From positions 62,001-126,000 of the forward strand of contig JACTMJ010000020.1 of NCBI GenBank assembly GCA_014584705.1: 64,000 nucleotides of DNA, given 5' to 3'. The notes below the pieces were generated by a model. The model was not told the DNA's origin. It was given only the letters and a program-made list of their open reading frames with translations, and did no database searches. The translations under genes were made by a program, and so were the position numbers. This DNA is from Acidobacteriota bacterium. Its GTDB lineage: Bacteria; Acidobacteriota; Terriglobia; Bryobacterales; Bryobacteraceae. Shown in pieces: positions 49,203 through 57,433 of this stretch (positions within the stretch are counted from its first letter, which is position 1; each line of letters starts with the position of its first letter).

Positions 49203-51233
49203 GTCTTCCCAGTTCGGGAAGGAAACGTTCGCCCGATAGTTCGATTCGTTGTAGTCGGGGTTTCGTATCGGCGCGTAGATTCGCTTGCCTTCGAAGGGAC
49301 GGTCCTGCGTATAGATCCACACCCGCTGCTCGTCCCAGAGCACGATCTCGTCGCGGGCGTCCCCGGTCAGATTCAGGACGGAAGCGGCGAGGGCGGGGTG
49401 CCCGTCGTCGGGAAACATCACCACCCGCCGCAGGTGGCCGTCGATCATGCCGCCCTGCTTCGGGCCGCCGGAAAGGAATACGAACTCCTGCCCGTCCCCG
49501 CGCCAGTTCACCGGGAGCATGCAACTGCCGGTGTGAACCGGCTCGCCCTGGGTGATGATATTGCCGTCGAAATCGAACAGGGTCACGATTCCGGGATTCC
49601 GCCAGAAATTGATGCCCATATACTGCAGGCCCGGCAGGTCCGGCCGGAAGCGCCCCACCGCGGGGCTCTGGTTGTGGCCCACCCGGACGTGTTTCAGCAA
49701 TTTCCCCGAGCGGTCGAACATCAGGAACCCTTCGTCGCTGCCGCTCGAGTAAATCCGGGGCTCCGCGTTGGGGTCGCCGCTCAGGTTGCCCATCATCACG
49801 GCGTCCGAATGGTCGTGAAGCACACGGTCATTGGACCATAGCTGTTTGCCGGTGTGATCCCACAGGGCATAGCCGATCGCGATGAGATCCCGGCCCTCGC
49901 TGGGGAAAGGATAGGGATAGTGGCCAAGCTGGCCCGACCCCGTCCAGAGCATTTCCAGCGAGTTGTTGAAGACCCAGAAGTTGTCATAGCGGTCTTTCAC
50001 CAGAATTTCGTGCCGGGCCGGGTTGCCGGAGAGATTCACGAACGCGATGGAATCCCCGTTGACGCGCTCGAAGGGGCGCTCGCGGGACGGCGGCGCTTTC
50101 GGCATCCATGCCCACTTGCGGAGCTTTCCGGTGGAACCGTCGAGGATCTGGAGCTGGAAATCGCGAATCAGCACGACCTCGTTGCGGCCATCGCCGTCAA
50201 CGTCATGGATCTGGAACGGGGTGTCGTTGGTGAGCAAGCCGTTTCGCGGGTCCGGCCGCCCGGATTGCCAGAGGATCTTGCCGTCCAGATCCACCGCGGT
50301 CAGGCAACTGATGCTGTCAAAGGCGTCGCCCCGAACCTGGGGGATGTTCTGGCCGATGAGCATGTCGATGACGCCATCGCCGTTCAGATCTCCGAAGCGC
50401 ACGTTGCGTCCGGCACCATAGCCGGGAGTCTCGAACTTCTTCCACAGCTTCGGCTGGGGATTCTCCGCGCGCACCCGTTCGAGTTCGCTGTTGCGCTGCC
50501 GGATGCGCTCCGCAATCTTCTTCTCCGTCTCGTCGGAGGCGCTCACGCGAAAATCCTGGAAGCGCGCGGGGACCGCCGCGGTCACCCCCGTCTTGCCCTG
50601 CAAGAGCTCCGAACTCGAAGCTTCGAGAACCAGCTTGCCATCCACGAAGGCCCGGATGCTGGGGCCGGAGTTCTCCACCCGGAGCGTGTAGTAGCGATCC
50701 GTGTCGTAGTAAAACTCGGCTGACGCGATCTCGCGGACGTCGCGCACGCGAAACGCCTTCTCCAGCGGCATGTGCAGGCTGAGCACCGCCCGGTTTCCGC
50801 CCGAGATCCCAAAGCGGTAGTAGTGCATGTTGGTGTGATAGCGGAAGACCACGCCCGCCACGTCATCGAAGGCGAGCGGCTTCACTTTCACCTCAACCGT
50901 GTAATCGCTCCACTCCGGTTCACCCGTCAGAAAGATCGCGGTCGCGGAGGAAAACGCCGGCTGATTCGGTGTCAAATGCTGTTCCAGGAACGGCTTCCCA
51001 TTCTCGGAGCTCACGAGCCAGGAATCCATGTGGGAAATTGCGCTATCCCACGGGCCCAGAGGCACGCCCCGGTTCGGCATGTAGTGATATTCCTGGATCG
51101 CCGCGTTCAATGCCCCCACGGGGCTTGTCAGCAATCCAGCGGGAAACCTGGAGAAATCGTCAGAAAACAACTCCCCGGCCAAGGCATGCGCAACCAAAGC
51201 GGTGGCAAGAAACAGGGTCCGAATGATTCTCAT
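49188..51233 (-). CDS. Secreted FG-GAP/VCBS repeat protein with N-terminal LamG-like domain
   Basis: 681 residues from ATG 51233; the frame is open much further upstream, but the Sec signal MRIIRTLFLATALVAHALAG sets the start. The N-terminal half (about 25-235) is a concanavalin-like sandwich (YTVEVKVKPLAFDDVAGVVF, YYTLRVENSGPSIRAFVDGK). A helical linker (about 240-265) leads to a calcium-type propeller with DLNGDGVIDMLIGQ, DVDGDGRNEVVLI and LTGDARDEIVLWD blades. The layout recalls rhamnogalacturonan lyase-like (PL11) and other polysaccharide-binding propellers, but lyase residues are not assigned. It ends in GKK followed by repeats of the stop region. Confidence 0.8.
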   Translation of the reverse strand: MRIIRTLFLATALVAHALAGELFSDDFSRFPAGLLTSPVGALNAAIQEYHYMPNRGVPLGPWDSAISHMDSWLVSSENGKPFLEQHLTPNQPAFSSATAIFLTGEPEWSDYTVEVKVKPLAFDDVAGVVFRYHTNMHYYRFGISGGNRAVLSLHMPLEKAFRVRDVREIASAEFYYDTDRYYTLRVENSGPSIRAFVDGKLVLEASSSELLQGKTGVTAAVPARFQDFRVSASDETEKKIAERIRQRNSELERVRAENPQPKLWKKFETPGYGAGRNVRFGDLNGDGVIDMLIGQNIPQVRGDAFDSISCLTAVDLDGKILWQSGRPDPRNGLLTNDTPFQIHDVDGDGRNEVVLIRDFQLQILDGSTGKLRKWAWMPKAPPSRERPFERVNGDSIAFVNLSGNPARHEILVKDRYDNFWVFNNSLEMLWTGSGQLGHYPYPFPSEGRDLIAIGYALWDHTGKQLWSNDRVLHDHSDAVMMGNLSGDPNAEPRIYSSGSDEGFLMFDRSGKLLKHVRVGHNQSPAVGRFRPDLPGLQYMGINFWRNPGIVTLFDFDGNIITQGEPVHTGSCMLPVNWRGDGQEFVFLSGGPKQGGMIDGHLRRVVMFPDDGHPALAASVLNLTGDARDEIVLWDEQRVWIYTQDRPFEGKRIYAPIRNPDYNESNYRANVSFPNWEDTGKK

Positions 51234-51865
51234 GAAAACTCCCTCGGTGATTGGAGTGAAATTGTAAACCCAATTGTACATGAAGAGGGATAAAATGCTA
51301 CCCCTTCCGTGCATCCCGCGTGCCGCCCAAAGAGCGCGTGACCAAAAACCCGGCAGCCACGCGATACGGCCACACTTGCGCCAAAGGCATGTTTCACCGG
51401 AAATTTCACCCGGAATGCCTCGTACACACAGAGAAACCTCCTGATAGTCCGCATTCCCGTGTCCCGGGGTAGGCAACTCTTTCGATACAGTGAAAATCCT
51501 CCAGCAATCGTTCGCGCGGCTAACAAATCATGGTGAAAGTCATCCTATTGGGATACCCGCCATCCATCGGCGGCGACAACAGATCGCTTCCCAGAACTCG
51601 GGCACCGCCACCCGCGCCGGCAGGTTTGCGCCAGCAACGCCCTTGGCGATGGGCTGCGTGGGATTGGGCGTGGCCGCGAACAGCGGGAAAATGGAACTCC
51701 GCCCATTCGATTGCCCGGATCCATTGTCCAAATCCATACGAACAAGGCGACCAAAGACGAAACGATCATACCGGTTCGCGACATAATGGGGCTTCCCCAC
51801 CCGACGAGGCGGCAGGCGCCCGCCGGTGAGGGAATCCATGACTATCCAAGGGAGGTACGCCGCGC
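51234..51865. other. Divergent intergenic region, no gene called
   Basis: 632 bp between the FG-GAP gene (minus) and the AsmA-like gene (plus). A minus-strand open frame at 51545-51784 begins with a signal-like stretch (RTGMIVSSLVALFVWIWTMD), but the rest is Arg/Pro/Ser-rich. A neighbouring frame reads more protein-like (IFPLFAATPNPTQPIAKGVA), so this could be a frameshifted secreted-protein remnant. Evidence is too weak to call. Confidence 0.35.
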
Positions 51866-53497
51866 ATGACGGAAGCGAAACGGGGATTCTGGCGTCGCCG
51901 GTGGTGGCAAGTGCTGCTGGTTCTCCTTGCGATATTTCTGGCCGCGTCATGGATTGCCGCCCGCATCGCGGCATCCCGCATTGAACCCTACGCCAGGGAG
52001 CGGTTCATCGCGTATCTGGAGGAACGCTTCCATGCCAACGTTGAGATCGGAGAGCTCGATGCCTCACTGCCCATAGACGACCCTTACAAGTTCATCACCT
52101 CCAAAGGACGCGGCACGCGCCTGAACCTCTTCGCGAAGGACGTGAAAGTCTCCCAGACCGGGCTGGAGGACCTGCCCCCGCTGCTCGAATGGAAGGGCCT
52201 CAAAGTGGTGGTGGATTTCCCTTCCCTGTTTGAGGACACGGTGTTCGTGAAGCATGTGGCGCTCACCGGCTTCCGCTTCACCGTCCCGCCGAAGGGCCGC
52301 CGTCCGGCGCTGGCCGCTCACCGCCCTGCGCCCGGCGATTCCACCTCCGGGGAGCAGCCCGCGGAGAGCCAGAAGCGAACACCCAAGGTGATCCTCGAAG
52401 AAATTGTCGCCGACGGAATGAACCTCACCATTCTTTCCTCGAACCCGGCAAAGGCGCCGCTTGAATTCGACATGAAGCGGCTCCGCCTCTTCGGAGCCAC
52501 TCCCGGCGCGCCGTTGCGCTACGAGGCGGATCTCACCAACCCGAAACCACCCGGCGTGGTGCATAGCGTTGGTCACTTCGGCCCGTATGTCACCGGCGAA
52601 CCGGGAGACTCGCCGCTGGATGGCACTTTCACCTTTGACGATGCGGACCTCTCCGTCTTCAAGGGCATTCGGGGCATCCTCCATTCGAAAGGAAACTTCA
52701 GCGGACAACTGAACCGCATCATTGCCGATGGCATCGCGGAGACGCCCGAGTTCGGACTCAGTTACAGCAAGAACACGGTGAAGCTGGTTACGAAATATCA
52801 CGCCATCATCGACGGCACGAACGGCAACACGGAGTTGCGGCCGGTCGAGGCCACCATCGGCTCCACGAAGCTCGTCTGCGATGGTTCCGTCGAGCGCTTC
52901 CCCGGAGAGAACGGCAAGACCGTCGGGTTGAAAGTGACGGCAAAGGACGGCGATCTGCGCGACATCCTCCTGCTCGCGATGAAGAATGACCAAGTTCCGC
53001 TGCGCGGCAGGATTGGTTTGGATATTGACCTGAAGGTGCCACCCGGCAAAGGGCAGTACGCCGACCGGCTACTTGTAACCGGAAAGTTCAAACTCAGCGA
53101 GGGCCATTTCACGAACAAAGATACGCAGGCCAAACTCAATGACATGAGCAGCCGCGCGCTGGGCAACCCCACTGAGCCCCCCAGCGAGAATGTGGCCACG
53201 GATTTTGACGGCAATTTCCGCCTGCAGGATCGCGTGCTCCACTTATCGAAGCTTCGATTTTTTATCCCCGGCGCCGCCGTCCAATTAAGCGGAACGTTCA
53301 ACCTCGCCAGCGACGATCTGGATTTCCACGGTACGTTGCGAACGGATGCCAAACTCTCCCAGATGATGAAAACGCGCTGGAAGCGCTGGGTTCTGAAACC
53401 GGTTGATCCCTTTTTCTCGAAGGGGGGCGCCGGCGCCCAGTTCAACATCGCCATCACGGGCAACCGGGAGAATCCGAAGTTCGGGCTCGATCGCTAA
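51866..53497 (+). CDS. AsmA-like (DUF748-type) inner-membrane anchored protein
   Basis: 543 residues from ATG 51866 with GGGAGG about 11 nt upstream. A single N-terminal membrane helix after a basic stretch (RRRWWQVLLVLLAIFLAASW, about 10-30) leads to a long periplasmic beta-rich part. Markers are YLEERFHANVEIGELDASLP near the start, VAGMNLTI-like short strands in the middle, and a C-terminal LHLSKLRFFIPGAAVQLSGT then FNLASDDLDFHGTLRTDA, the typical AsmA/TamB-like ending. Such proteins are thought to bridge the periplasm in lipid transport or outer-membrane homeostasis. Convergent with the Gfo/Idh/MocA gene. Confidence 0.85.
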   Translation: MTEAKRGFWRRRWWQVLLVLLAIFLAASWIAARIAASRIEPYARERFIAYLEERFHANVEIGELDASLPIDDPYKFITSKGRGTRLNLFAKDVKVSQTGLEDLPPLLEWKGLKVVVDFPSLFEDTVFVKHVALTGFRFTVPPKGRRPALAAHRPAPGDSTSGEQPAESQKRTPKVILEEIVADGMNLTILSSNPAKAPLEFDMKRLRLFGATPGAPLRYEADLTNPKPPGVVHSVGHFGPYVTGEPGDSPLDGTFTFDDADLSVFKGIRGILHSKGNFSGQLNRIIADGIAETPEFGLSYSKNTVKLVTKYHAIIDGTNGNTELRPVEATIGSTKLVCDGSVERFPGENGKTVGLKVTAKDGDLRDILLLAMKNDQVPLRGRIGLDIDLKVPPGKGQYADRLLVTGKFKLSEGHFTNKDTQAKLNDMSSRALGNPTEPPSENVATDFDGNFRLQDRVLHLSKLRFFIPGAAVQLSGTFNLASDDLDFHGTLRTDAKLSQMMKTRWKRWVLKPVDPFFSKGGAGAQFNIAITGNRENPKFGLDR

Positions 53498-53532
53498 TCG
53501 GCCGCCCTCCGCGAAGCCGCGTTAAGCCGCGA

Positions 53533-53569
53533 CGCCGCCTGCCCGCGCACTCCTCACTGGCAGGCGGCG
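53533..53569. terminator. Bidirectional terminator-like hairpin between convergent genes
   Basis: Perfect 11-bp arms CGCCGCCTGCC (53533-53543) and GGCAGGCGGCG (53559-53569) with a 15-nt loop, centred in the 86-bp gap between the AsmA-like stop (53497) and the Gfo/Idh/MocA stop (53584). Confidence 0.6.
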
Positions 53570-53583
53570 CGCAGACTACCCAC

Positions 53584-54879
53584 TCAAACGCGCGGCATGG
53601 GCCACTTATCCCGGTAGCGTTTGCGCAGCATCGCGTTCGCTTCCACATCGCCCGGAAACGTCTCTGTCACGGGATCGAATTTCACATCCCGCCCCAGGTG
53701 ATAGGAGATGTTACCGAGATGGCAGAGCGTCGTGCTCATCCGCCCGATCTCCACATCGGCGTTCGGCAGCTTGCGCGTCTTTACACACTCGAGGAAATTG
53801 CCCTCGTGGGAGCCTCCGGTGTCCTTCGCTTCCATCGCCAGCGAGCCATCCGGAGCGTACGCCTTCCAGCCACTCCCCGTCGCCACCAGAGTGCCTTCAG
53901 AGCCGTAGAAGGCGGTCCCGGCCCATTCCCCTTCGGGCGCGCGGGATCGCGAGAAACTTTGCAGGTCGAACGTCAGCAACATGTCTCCGTAGTCATAGGC
54001 TACGGTCTGGGTATCGGGAACCTCTTTGGCGTCGTTTAGCCAGTAAATGCCGCCTGTGGCCGAAACCCGCTTCGGCAGGCAGTTCTCCTGGCCCCTCATC
54101 TTTCCGAGAGCCATCAGCGCCACATCCAGCACATGCACTCCCTGGTTGCCCAGTTCGCTGTTGCCGTAATCCCAGAAGAAGCGCCAGTTGTAGTGGAAGC
54201 GATTTATGTTGAAGGGCCTCTCGGGCGCGGGTCCGAGCCACATCTCATAGTCCGCGGTTGCCGGGGGCGTTGCATCCGGCGGATTACCTATCGATTGGCG
54301 CACCTGGCTGATCCAGGCCTTCATCTGGCAGATCTTGCCCAGCTTGCCCGACGCCGCGTACTCAGCCGCGCTGATGAAGTGATGGAAGCTGCGCCGCTGC
54401 GTGCCGACCTGCACAATACGCTGGAGTTTGCGCGCGGCGTCACGGACCAGATGCCCCTCCTCGATCGTCTGCGTGAGCGGCTTCTCCGTATAGCAATCCT
54501 TGCCGGCGGCGAGGGCGTCGAGCGTGATATGGGTGTGCCAGTGGTCCGGCGTCGCGATCACCACGGCGTCGATCGACTTGTCTTCCAGCACTCGCCGAAA
54601 GTCGCGCTGGTGCTTCGGGCGAACGCCCTGTGCCTTTTCAAGATCGGGCGACACTTTGTCGAGAATCGCCTGGTCAATATCGCAGAAGGTTGCAATGCGC
54701 CCACCCGCTGCGATCATGCGCAGCGCCACGCTCCGTCCCTGGTTGCGCCCACCGATCAGCGCGACGTTGATCCGGTCGTTCGCGCCAAGCGCCTTCGGGT
54801 TGAGATTCAGCACCTGCGCCGCGGCAGCCGTGCCGGCCAGGGACTTCAAAATCTCGCGCCGGTTTGATGTTCGTTCCAT
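53584..54879 (-). CDS. Tat-exported Gfo/Idh/MocA family oxidoreductase
   Basis: 431 residues. N-terminus ERTSNRREILKSLAGTAAAA is a twin-arginine signal. The NAD(P)-binding Rossmann fold follows (INVALIGGRNQGRSVALRMI; a GGRNQGRS loop replaces the usual GxGxxG). DAVVIATPDHWHTHITLDAL and AGKDCYTEKPLTQTIEEGHL give the EKP motif of the active site. The C-terminal substrate domain has FFWDYGNSELGNQGVHVLDV. Likely oxidises a sugar or polyol in the periplasm with tightly bound cofactor, as in Tat-exported glucose-fructose oxidoreductase relatives. It lies 13 bp after the M14 fusion gene, so the two form an operon. Confidence 0.92.
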   Translation of the reverse strand: MERTSNRREILKSLAGTAAAAQVLNLNPKALGANDRINVALIGGRNQGRSVALRMIAAGGRIATFCDIDQAILDKVSPDLEKAQGVRPKHQRDFRRVLEDKSIDAVVIATPDHWHTHITLDALAAGKDCYTEKPLTQTIEEGHLVRDAARKLQRIVQVGTQRRSFHHFISAAEYAASGKLGKICQMKAWISQVRQSIGNPPDATPPATADYEMWLGPAPERPFNINRFHYNWRFFWDYGNSELGNQGVHVLDVALMALGKMRGQENCLPKRVSATGGIYWLNDAKEVPDTQTVAYDYGDMLLTFDLQSFSRSRAPEGEWAGTAFYGSEGTLVATGSGWKAYAPDGSLAMEAKDTGGSHEGNFLECVKTRKLPNADVEIGRMSTTLCHLGNISYHLGRDVKFDPVTETFPGDVEANAMLRKRYRDKWPMPRV

Positions 54880-54892
54880 GCCATTCCCTCAA

Positions 54893-57190
54893 TCACTTTG
54901 TATCATTCGAGCCAAGCCAGCGCTTGAGAAAAGCGAGGCCGCTCCCCAGTTCGATCTCGTGCTTCCCTTCGTGCATCACCAGTTGCGCACGGTCTCCGAT
55001 CCCGAGTTTCTCGTAGTGCGAACGCGCGGCGTTGAACTCCTCTACCACCTGCGGCCAGTATGCGATGCCATCTTTCTTCCCATGCTGCACCATCAGCGGA
55101 CGGGGGCAGATCAGGCTGGCCACATCGCTATCGGTGAACTCGGTCAGCCAGTCCCGCAGAAACACGTACTCCTCGTTCGTATCGAGGAACACGGAATAGC
55201 GCGCGTCCGGGACGGCCATCTTATTCCGCCGGTGGTTGAACCATGCCGTGATGATCGAAGCCTTGATGCGCGGCTCAAGCGGAGTCCAGTACATGCCGGC
55301 CATGCCCCCGAGACTGATGCCCCAGAAGCCGATGCGTTCCTGGTCAATCGCCGGATCCGCCAGCACGGCGTCGAGCAGCAATTTCATGCGTTCGAACTCG
55401 ACCCCGGCGAGCGACGTTCCATCGAGGCGCGCCAGGCGTTCCACGCGGTTTCTCCGCTCAATGGAGGAGAGGTTCATCGGCGCGAGCACAGCGAAACCCT
55501 GCTCCACGAGCGCCCGCCCATAAGCCTTGTAGACGCCGCTCTCGTCTTCGAGACCGAATACGCGCTCCGGGTAGCTATCGATGCCGTGTTGGGCGATGAT
55601 GAGCGGCACCTTGCCGTGGGCGTTCTCGGGCACGGCGAGAAGGCCCTCGGCAACCACTCCCCCCGATAACGGCAGCGTTACCCACTCCGCCCGGATGCCG
55701 GGAATGCGGGTGAACGGCGTCCTGCGCAGCACCCCTTCCGGTTTGAGACCCGGCAACACGAACATCGCGCGATAGCGCGTGCGGTTCGGCTCCACGCTCT
55801 TGAGATAGGCGGCTACGCTTGTATAGTCGCGATGCCAAAACTTCGCCTCGCGCGCCGGGTAGCCGTTCACGATGTCGTCGCGCAGCCAGCGCTCGAGGGT
55901 GCCTTCATAGGCGTTCAAGCGTTCGCGAATCGGGGTGCTGTAGTGGCTCACACTCGCGGGCGCGCTCGTGAGCGCTTCATCGATCAGGCGTGGGAGGGCC
56001 GCGCCGAAGTTCAGCCGGTCATTCGTCAGGGGCGGGCGACCAAACGCCGGGCTCGGATTCGTCATCAACTCCATCAGAAACGCGGGAGCGCCCGTCTTCG
56101 AGAAGACCCAGCGGTCCACGGTGAGACGCCCCCGGGCTTTCTCTCCCGCCGCGCTATCCCGCACGCCGCCGGCGGGGCTGAAATGGGTTGAGGTCTTGAG
56201 CAGCGTATTGAGCCGCTCCCCGATGGCATTCGCCGCGACGTTCTCCTCGCCGGCAGGCCCGGAGAGATAATCCGCGGATTCCGTGTTGTGCATCGTCAGA
56301 AAGAAATCAATGGAATGACCTTCCGCGACCCAGGCCTCCATCGCTTTCCGCGTGGCGGCAATCTCCGGCATCTGGCGCGCGTCGTCCACGTCCCAGTTGC
56401 GGTTGAGATCGTAGCCGTTGCGGTTGAAGCGCACGCCGCCCGCGGCGATGCCATCCGGGTCAAGCGTGGGGATCATCTGGAAGACATAGCGCCGTCGCAG
56501 TTCGGCCGCCGCCGGGGCCACGCCGGCGAGAAAGCGGGCAGCGCCTTCGAACACCCACGAAGTACCGGATTCCCAGGCATGCTGCCGCGCCATCAGCCAC
56601 ACTGTTTTCTTCTTCTCAATGGGCACTGTGGGGTCTGTAATCGTAATCAGTTGGAGCGGCCGGTTCCGCACGCTCCGGCCGAACTCGCGCACCGTCACCC
56701 AGCGCCGCGTTTCTATCGAACGGACCAGTTCGTCCAACTGCGTGAGGGTGTAGGGCGGAATCCGCGCGATCCAGATCCGTTCGCCACGCGGCTGGAATTT
56801 CACCCGGATCCGCGCCGGTTTATCAAGCCATTCCGTCGTCTCAAAGAACTGCCAATGCAGGTTGTCGTAGCTATAGGCGGGATGGACGTTGCGATGCGCG
56901 CTGCCGTCGTGCGGCTGAAAGTTGTACTCCCCTTCGAAGCCAGCGAGATCCACGGTAATCTCCCGGCCTTTCACCGAGGGGTCTTTGAATCCGTCAACGG
57001 AGAAATAGAACCAGCTTGGCTGATAATTCCGTCCCGCTGCGTCCGCCTGGCCCTGCACGGTGGCCACCAGATGCGTGGGGGATTCCCACTTGGAACTCTT
57101 GAGAGACCCGGATTCGAAGGAAGTGCTTACCGTGAGCGCAAGCAACAGAAATGCGAGCATTGCAACCTGCCTGGAAGCGGAGCGGCGCAC
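54893..57190 (-). CDS. Secreted M14 zinc carboxypeptidase fused to an alpha/beta hydrolase
   Basis: 765 residues with a hydrophobic signal near the N-terminus (VAMLAFLLLALTVSTSF). An N-terminal beta-sandwich (about 25-145) precedes the M14 domain: zinc ligands H204 and E207 (ARQHAWESGTS), DLNRNW at 261-266, zinc H301 (LTMHNTESADY) and catalytic Glu E374 (AFLMELM). The second half (about 480-765) is a separate alpha/beta hydrolase with nucleophile S626 (GFWGISLGGMAG), acid D707 (QHGKKDG) and H744 (HEGKHEIEL). Both active sites look intact. The order resembles cytosolic-carboxypeptidase-like M14 enzymes followed by an acetyl-xylan-esterase-like domain. Substrate unknown. Confidence 0.88.
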   Translation of the reverse strand: MRRSASRQVAMLAFLLLALTVSTSFESGSLKSSKWESPTHLVATVQGQADAAGRNYQPSWFYFSVDGFKDPSVKGREITVDLAGFEGEYNFQPHDGSAHRNVHPAYSYDNLHWQFFETTEWLDKPARIRVKFQPRGERIWIARIPPYTLTQLDELVRSIETRRWVTVREFGRSVRNRPLQLITITDPTVPIEKKKTVWLMARQHAWESGTSWVFEGAARFLAGVAPAAAELRRRYVFQMIPTLDPDGIAAGGVRFNRNGYDLNRNWDVDDARQMPEIAATRKAMEAWVAEGHSIDFFLTMHNTESADYLSGPAGEENVAANAIGERLNTLLKTSTHFSPAGGVRDSAAGEKARGRLTVDRWVFSKTGAPAFLMELMTNPSPAFGRPPLTNDRLNFGAALPRLIDEALTSAPASVSHYSTPIRERLNAYEGTLERWLRDDIVNGYPAREAKFWHRDYTSVAAYLKSVEPNRTRYRAMFVLPGLKPEGVLRRTPFTRIPGIRAEWVTLPLSGGVVAEGLLAVPENAHGKVPLIIAQHGIDSYPERVFGLEDESGVYKAYGRALVEQGFAVLAPMNLSSIERRNRVERLARLDGTSLAGVEFERMKLLLDAVLADPAIDQERIGFWGISLGGMAGMYWTPLEPRIKASIITAWFNHRRNKMAVPDARYSVFLDTNEEYVFLRDWLTEFTDSDVASLICPRPLMVQHGKKDGIAYWPQVVEEFNAARSHYEKLGIGDRAQLVMHEGKHEIELGSGLAFLKRWLGSNDTK

Positions 57191-57433
57191 GCTGGCCTCA
57201 ATCGCCCCGCCACGGCAATTACATCACAATGCACCGTACGCCTCGTGCCTCCGTGTCTGTATTATTCCAACGATCTCTTCCTTCGATTGCTACGGGAATT
57301 TAATGTTGCGAATCCGCGGCCTGGATAACCGACCCGCGAACCCGGCCGTCAAAACAATCAGCAGGGTATGTGTTGAGCCAACTGGATGTGGCTTGATCCT
57401 GCGGTTTTGCGCGCGCTGAGGAGATCGTACCCT

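Noticed and set aside
51545-51784. Possible small secreted protein on the minus strand
   Set aside because: Only the first 20 residues look like a signal; the rest appears frameshifted or noncoding. Mentioned under the gap entry instead.
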